From positions 1 to 29,457 of the forward strand of contig NZ_SPQM01000057.1 of NCBI RefSeq assembly GCF_004570345.1: a stretch of DNA of 29,457 nucleotides, given 5' to 3'. Numbering within the stretch: the stretch's first letter is position 1; each line of letters starts with the position of its first letter. The stretch is from Blastococcus sp. CT_GayMR20. GTDB taxonomy: Bacteria; Actinomycetota; Actinomycetes; Mycobacteriales; Geodermatophilaceae. The notes under the pieces were generated by a model, which did no database searches, was not told the origin of the DNA, and saw nothing but the letters and a program-made list of their open reading frames with translations. The translations under genes were made by a program, and so were the position numbers. Below, in pieces: positions 25,252 to 29,457 of this stretch.

Positions 25252-25311
25252 GGTGGATCACCAAGCGCCCACGGTGATCCACCCATGACGATCCATCGGC
25301 ACAGCCGATGG
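25252..25311. promoter_or_regulatory. Two perfect inverted repeats before the second LysR gene
   Basis: GGTGGATCACC (25252-25262) and GGTGATCCACC (25273-25283) form an 11-bp dyad with a 10-base spacer. CCATCGGC-ACA-GCCGATGG (25293-25311) forms an 8-bp dyad nine bases further on. They lie 65-124 bp before the LysR start and are good candidates for LysR tetramer or other regulator sites. Confidence 0.5.
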
Positions 25312-25375
25312 CACCCACCGAAGACGCCCGACCGTCTCGAGCTGACCAGAGCGTCCGGCGGTCGTTGTTCCGTTC

Positions 25376-26299
25376 GTGGAACTGAGAAGACTCGAACACT
25401 TCCTGGCGGTGGTGGAGGAAGGCACCTTCACTGCCGCCGCCGCACGGCTGTTCATGGTCCAGTCGAGTCTGTCGGCCTCGCTGCTGGCGCTCGAGCGCGA
25501 GCTGGGCACGGAGCTGTTCGTCCGCGGGCGGCGCGGCGCCGAGCTGACCGACGCGGGGCGGGCCCTGGTAGGACCCGCTCGCGCCACGCTCGACCAGGTG
25601 GACAAGGCCAAGGAGGCGGTCGGAGAGGTGTGCGATCTCTTGCTGGGCACGGTTCGCGTCGCCGTGGCCCCATCCCTCCCGCAGAGCATCGACGTCTGCG
25701 ACACCATCTCCCTGTTCCACGAGAGACACCCGGGCGTCGAAGTGCGCCTCGTGCGCGCGGACTCCAGGACCATGGCGGACCTCGTGATCGATGGCCTCGT
25801 GGACTTCGCCATCACTCCCTGGGCCGACAGCATGAGCTCGGGGTTGCACTTCGAGCCTCTGATCAGTACACGGCTCGCCCTCGTCTGCCCCGGCGGACAC
25901 CGACTGGCCGGCGCCGACGACGTAGACCCACGGGAACTGGTGGACGAGCAGATCATCGACCTACCCCGGGAATGGCAAGCCCGCAGGCTGTTCGACGGCC
26001 TGATGGCGGAGCACGGCCTGGAGCGGCGGGCACGCCTCGAGGTCGACGACTGGCTCGGCGCCCTCCGCATGGCGCAGCGGGGGGCGGGCATGGCCTACGG
26101 ACCCCTGGCGTGCCTCGAGGAAGAGCTGACCGACGATCTGGACGTGACGACGCTGGCCGGTGCCCCCTTGTGGGAGATCGGAGTCGCCACCCGGGACGAG
26201 AAGCTCCGGGGGGCCGCCGGTCGCGCCTTCCTGAACGCCTATCTGGAGGGATGCACGGAACTCCCCGCCACGGCCCCCCGGTCCAGCTCGATCGCCTGA
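25376..26299 (+). CDS. LysR-family transcriptional regulator (paralog 2)
   Basis: The 307-residue regulator has the LysR helix-turn-helix in residues 1-60 (EEGTFTAAAARLFMVQSSLS, then ALERELGTELFVRGRRG) and an effector-binding domain from about 90. It closely matches the paralog at 16785 through the DNA-binding domain and hinge, and more loosely beyond. The two may bind related DNA sites but sense different ligands. The GTG at 25376 starts at the same residue as its paralog; no ribosome site is visible. Two dyads lie upstream. It is divergent from the membrane GGDEF-EAL gene, the classic arrangement for a LysR target, although 402 bp apart. The last 15 residues (ATAPRSSSIA region) are low-complexity. 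Confidence 0.92.
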   Translation: MELRRLEHFLAVVEEGTFTAAAARLFMVQSSLSASLLALERELGTELFVRGRRGAELTDAGRALVGPARATLDQVDKAKEAVGEVCDLLLGTVRVAVAPSLPQSIDVCDTISLFHERHPGVEVRLVRADSRTMADLVIDGLVDFAITPWADSMSSGLHFEPLISTRLALVCPGGHRLAGADDVDPRELVDEQIIDLPREWQARRLFDGLMAEHGLERRARLEVDDWLGALRMAQRGAGMAYGPLACLEEELTDDLDVTTLAGAPLWEIGVATRDEKLRGAAGRAFLNAYLEGCTELPATAPRSSSIA

Positions 26300-26310
26300 C
26301 ACCGGTCCCT

Positions 26311-26326
26311 CCATCCGAGAGGATGG
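26311..26326 (+). terminator. GNRA-loop hairpin after the second LysR gene
   Basis: CCATCC-GAGA-GGATGG is a 6-bp perfect stem with a stable GAGA loop, 12 bases after the stop at 26299. There is no T tract, so terminator function is likely but not sure. Confidence 0.45.
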
Positions 26327-26457
26327 CCGAGGCGGGGCCGCCCGCAGCAGCCGGAACCCGGTCGTCGGCCGCTCGAGGGGCAACTCGTGCCCGGGCTCTG
26401 TTCCGGTATGGCCCCCGGGTCGCGGTGACCGAATCACCGCCGGCCGTCCTGCGGCCG

Positions 26458-26500
26458 GAAGATGCCGGGCGAGCCGATGCGGGTGCAGCCCAGCCGCGCG
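26458..26500 (+). repeat. Copy 2 of the 43-bp repeat: remnant of a Prim-PolC 3' end
   Basis: Identical over 43 bases to 10102-10144 in the Prim-PolC gene. Read in the polymerase frame it gives KMPGEPMRVQPSRA and then a different tail ending at a TGA near 26561, without any upstream polymerase sequence. It looks like the relic of a second polymerase gene or of a recombination event, inside the otherwise empty 306-bp gap 26300-26605. Confidence 0.8.
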
Positions 26501-26605
26501 GAGAAGCCCCGCCGAGAGCTGAGCCGTCACCCATCCGGGTGAGAGGGCGCCTCGGGGGCGGTCGCGGGGCTCCAGCATTGCCTGCCGCGGGTCGATCCGG
26601 GTCGG

Positions 26606-26992
26606 GTGAGGGCCTCGTTCGTGGTGTACGGCGTGCTGTACGTCGTCATGGAGATGATCGGCCACCAGCTGGAGCTGGTGGGCTGGTCGGACGTCTCCGC
26701 CCTCGACGTGGCCACCGCGGTGACCGACGCCCTTCTGATCGTCGCGATCTGCGGCGCGGTCCTCCTCGCCGTCGAGCTCGGCGCCCGGCGCTGGCACCGG
26801 TCCCGGCAGGCCCGCGGCGCCGACGGCACCGCCTACGAGGGCCGGCGGGAGGACGGGCCGATCGAGGTCACCTCGTGGCGGCCGGAGTCCGACGTCCCGC
26901 CGTCCCCCGCCCCCTCAGGCGGCACCTACTCGGGGAACCCCTACACCTTCGCGGGGCACCGCTTCCCGACCGATCCCGGTCGCCTCCTCTAG
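26606..26992 (+). CDS. Small two-helix membrane protein of unknown function
   Basis: The 128-residue product has two hydrophobic segments (about 3-21 and 39-60) joined by a short acidic loop. A basic stretch (GARRWHRSRQAR) follows, then a Pro/Gly/Ser-rich hydrophilic tail of about 55 residues. By the positive-inside rule the tail is cytoplasmic. I do not recognise a family. The GTG at 26606 is the first start of the frame; the ribosome site is weak (GGTCGG). It is convergent with the next small gene, stops five bases apart, and has no other obvious partners. Confidence 0.62.
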   Translation: MRASFVVYGVLYVVMEMIGHQLELVGWSDVSALDVATAVTDALLIVAICGAVLLAVELGARRWHRSRQARGADGTAYEGRREDGPIEVTSWRPESDVPPSPAPSGGTYSGNPYTFAGHRFPTDPGRLL

Positions 26993-26997
26993 TCCGT

Positions 26998-27237
26998 TCA
27001 GCCGGCCAGCAGGGCGGACGACGCCTGGAGGTCGTGCACCATCAGCGCGCTGCCCGGGCGCAGGACCAGCTCGGCCAGAGCGGACGCGGTGGTCGTGGCC
27101 CCGAGGCTGTCGGCCAGGCGGTCGGCGAGGACGAGGTCCAGGTCGGCGTCGTGGAGGTCCTCGATGTCCCGCAGCACCACCGGAGCGGCGTCCGCGTAGG
27201 CGACGAACAGGGCAGGCTGTGCGAGGGCGGTCTCCAT
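26998..27237 (-). CDS. Small acidic protein of unknown function
   Basis: The 79-residue product starts METALAQPALFVAYADAAP and has an alternating hydrophobic/acidic pattern (VVLRDIEDLHDADLDLVLADRL) consistent with a small alpha/beta domain. No family is recognised. The ATG at 27237 has AGGAG eight bases upstream, which is the main support. It is divergent from the S8 protease at 27547 and could share control with it. Confidence 0.6.
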   Translation of the reverse strand: METALAQPALFVAYADAAPVVLRDIEDLHDADLDLVLADRLADSLGATTTASALAELVLRPGSALMVHDLQASSALLAG

Positions 27238-27546
27238 GACGGCATCTCCTGGCTCGGTCGGTCGCCGGGTCCTCCCGGCTCACTCCTGACTCTGGGACCC
27301 CCGCCGCACGCCCCCGCCGAGAAAGCCGCACGAATTCCGCAAGACCGGATCGGGAGCGTCCGGATGTCCGGCTGCGCGGCGTCCCGTTCCGCACACGCCC
27401 GGTCACGGATCAGCGGTGGCGACCGCGCGGAGGGCCCTTGGACGGTGGGCAAGCCGCCGCGACAGGACTACGACGGCCGACGCCCCCACTCAGCTCTGCA
27501 CCGACGCTCGCGGCGCCGGCACAGGCTCCCGGCGAGGAGATCCCGC
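27238..27546. other. 309-bp divergent promoter region
   Basis: This gap separates the small acidic-protein gene from the second protease. I see the two ribosome sites but no clear -35/-10 pair and no copy of the shared element. Confidence 0.4.
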
Positions 27547-29457
27547 ATGTCCGTCCCGGACACCAGTCACAACGGACACGAGGACCGCGGTGGGATGCCG
27601 CTGCCGCCCTCGTTCGAAGCACCCGGCCAGGCCGAGTCCGCGCAGATGCCCGTGCCGACCATGGGGAACTCCCCCACCGGCGGCATGCCGGAGCCCCCCG
27701 GTGCACGCGCGGCCGGCGCGGCAGCCCCGTCCGGCGCGTCGATGCCCGTGCCGCGGACGGCGTCCGGGCCCGCCACCGAGGCGCTCCCGCGGTTCGGCCC
27801 GCCCGGTGGCGCCGGTTCAGGTCCCGCCTACGAGCCGGGGGTCGTCGAGGTCCAGTTCCGCCCGGACGTCGCGCCCGTCCTGAACCAGGAGGGGGGCGCC
27901 GCCCCGTCGCTGGCGGCGACCGACGGCGACATGTTGGACGCGATGAACGAGATCCTCCAGCGGAACGGCCTGGTGCAGGCCGAGCCGACCTTCAGCACCC
28001 CGCGCGAGGAGGCAGTCGCCGCGCGGGACGTGGCCCTCGCCCAGGGCATCGACGCGCCCCTGCTGGCGCAGTTCCTCACGCTGCACTTCGCCGCCGACGC
28101 GGACACCCCCCGGATCGCCGAGGAGCTGAGCAGGCTCCCCGAGGTGGAGCGGGCCGTCGTCGTCCCCATCGCTCTGCCGCCGACGATGGTCGCGCCCCGG
28201 TCCGACGGCGTGCCGACCGAGCTCGCCGCGCCGCCCGCAGGTCCGCTGTCCGATCCCCTCGTCGGCACGACGACGACGGTGGTCCTCGACCCGGCAACGG
28301 GCCTGGAGAACCAGTGGTACGTGTTCCGGTGCGGGATTCACGACGCCTGGACGCGGTCCAGCGGCAGGAACGTCGTCGTCACCGACGTCGACTGGGGCTA
28401 CCGGACGACGCACCAGGACCTCAGCGCCAAGATCACGCGGACGTACAACTCCTTCGACGGCACAGCCGACGTCACCCACGGCGGCTCGGTCTCGCACGGC
28501 ACCGCGGTGGCCGGGCTCGCAGGGGCGGCCGTCGACGCACGCGGCATGTCCGGCGTCGCGTACGAGGCCGACCTGTGGGCCGTGCAGGCGGACTCCGGCA
28601 CCAGCGCCGGGCTCGGCGGCAACGCCTGGGCACGTGGCATCGAGTGGGTGCGCACCACCGACAGCGGTGGACGGCGGAAGGTCGTCATCCTCGAGGTGCA
28701 GACCGGGGCGTTCGGCAACTACGAGCAGGTGCCGTCGGTCAACGCCGCGATCCGGACGGCGATCGCCGCGGGCGTCGTGGTGTGCGTCGCCGCCGGCAAC
28801 GGTGACAAGGACGCGGGCCTGGACGACTCGGGCAACCCGATCCCCGAGACCGGGTCGATCCTCGTGGGCGCCACGGCCTACCACGCTACGGAGGACAAGC
28901 GGGCGTGGTTCAGCAACTGGGGGCCGCGGATCACGGTCTCCTGCCCGGGCGATGCCGACCACGACCTGACCTGCAACAGCACCGGTGACTCGGCCTACCG
29001 CAACGGGTTCGGCGGCACCTCCGGCGCGACGCCCAAGATCGCGGGCGCGGCGGGCCTGATGCTGGCCGCGAACCCGGGGCTGACGCACGGCGACGTCCGA
29101 CGGATCCTCAACGCGACGGGCTCGGCCCTCACGCCCGACCCCGGCAAGGAGCTGGGCACGTTCCTGAACGCGGGCGCCGCCGTCCAGCAGGCCGGGACCG
29201 GCGCCACCGGGCGGTTGGAGATCTTCGCCCGCGGATCGGACGGCGCGCTCTGGCACAAGTGGCAGGTCGCGCCGAACGGCACCTGGTCCGGTTGGGCGAC
29301 CGAGGGCGGGTGGATCGACCTGCTGACCGTCGGCCGGAACCTCGACGGCCGGATGGAGGTCTTCGCGCGCGGCTCCGACGGCGCCGTCTGGCACATCTGG
29401 CAGCTGGCTCCCAACAGCGGGTGGTCGGGGTGGCAGTCCCTCGGCGGCTGGATCGAC
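27547..29457 (+). CDS. S8 serine protease with PLL/DUF346-type lectin repeats (3' end missing)
   Basis: 637 codons are visible and the frame runs off the window. Residues 1-95 are Pro/Gly/Ala-rich and lack a Sec signal; the motif MPxP recurs four times (17, 34, 47, 66). Residues about 98-240 resemble a prodomain. The S8 domain (about 255-545) has Asp282 in VDWGY, His317 in SHGTAVAG, Asn418 in AAGNG and Ser492 in GGTSGATP. From 554 begin repeats of about 46 residues, with RLEIFARGSDGALWHKWQ and RMEVFARGSDGAVWHIWQ. These are typical of DUF346/PLL-type sugar-binding propellers, so the full protein probably carries several more blades. The ATG at 27547 has AGGAG seven bases upstream. Confidence 0.9.
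   Translation, partial: MSVPDTSHNGHEDRGGMPLPPSFEAPGQAESAQMPVPTMGNSPTGGMPEPPGARAAGAAAPSGASMPVPRTASGPATEALPRFGPPGGAGSGPAYEPGVVEVQFRPDVAPVLNQEGGAAPSLAATDGDMLDAMNEILQRNGLVQAEPTFSTPREEAVAARDVALAQGIDAPLLAQFLTLHFAADADTPRIAEELSRLPEVERAVVVPIALPPTMVAPRSDGVPTELAAPPAGPLSDPLVGTTTTVVLDPATGLENQWYVFRCGIHDAWTRSSGRNVVVTDVDWGYRTTHQDLSAKITRTYNSFDGTADVTHGGSVSHGTAVAGLAGAAVDARGMSGVAYEADLWAVQADSGTSAGLGGNAWARGIEWVRTTDSGGRRKVVILEVQTGAFGNYEQVPSVNAAIRTAIAAGVVVCVAAGNGDKDAGLDDSGNPIPETGSILVGATAYHATEDKRAWFSNWGPRITVSCPGDADHDLTCNSTGDSAYRNGFGGTSGATPKIAGAAGLMLAANPGLTHGDVRRILNATGSALTPDPGKELGTFLNAGAAVQQAGTGATGRLEIFARGSDGALWHKWQVAPNGTWSGWATEGGWIDLLTVGRNLDGRMEVFARGSDGAVWHIWQLAPNSGWSGWQSLGGWID

Noticed and set aside
25284..25311. 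GCCGATGG at 25304 as a sigma-28-like -10 box for the second LysR gene
   Set aside because: No TCAA-like box at 15-16 bases upstream; the sequence is explained as an arm of the 8-bp dyad.

Overview
This window is about 29.5 kb of very GC-rich DNA with GTG starts, strong AGGAG-type ribosome sites, actinobacterial gene families (LigC/Prim-PolC repair pair, TreZ, RibD-like reductase, TAP-type lipoprotein) and a dense set of cyclic-di-GMP genes. That mix suggests a free-living, probably motile actinobacterium, perhaps of the Geodermatophilaceae; the family assignment is inference and no rRNA or marker gene is present to fix it.

Layout. Bases 1-3450 hold the tail of an unknown gene, a terminator-like inverted repeat and a minus-strand three-gene operon for a MacAB-like export/permease system (adaptor, ATPase, permease) joined by two ATGA stop-start overlaps. 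A GTATGCA-type operator lies between it and a divergent treZ. Bases 3453-10171 are mainly metabolism and DNA repair: treZ, a RibD-C reductase, a convergent GYD-domain protein, then ligC, a lipoprotein hydrolase and a LigD-type primase-polymerase (Prim-PolC).

Bases 10382-26299 form a signalling island: a PAS histidine kinase divergent from a response regulator with a degenerate HD-GYP domain, a PAS-GGDEF-EAL protein, a PAS-LuxR regulator, a LysR regulator, a secreted subtilisin-like protease with a Trp-Gly repeat tail in an apparent operon with a membrane GAF-GGDEF cyclase, a membrane GAF-GGDEF-EAL protein, and a second LysR paralogous to the first. Four of these transcription units (kinase, both GGDEF-EAL genes, protease-GGDEF operon) share an ungapped 31-bp upstream element followed at a fixed 16 bp by a GnCGA box; the divergent response regulator has a weaker version. 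In four of the five cases the GnCGA box begins 58-60 bp before the start codon. I read this as a shared promoter resembling the sigma-28 (FliA/WhiG) class with an upstream dyad. It would tie the kinase pair, c-di-GMP turnover and a secreted protease into one regulon. This is the most interesting unannotated signal here.

Bases 26300-29457 hold a short exact copy of the 3' end of the Prim-PolC gene, a small membrane protein, a small acidic protein on the minus strand, and the first 637 codons of a second S8 protease. That protease lacks a visible Sec signal, has a Met-Pro-x-Pro-repeat N-terminus and ends (as far as visible) in PLL/DUF346-type lectin propeller repeats; it runs off the window.
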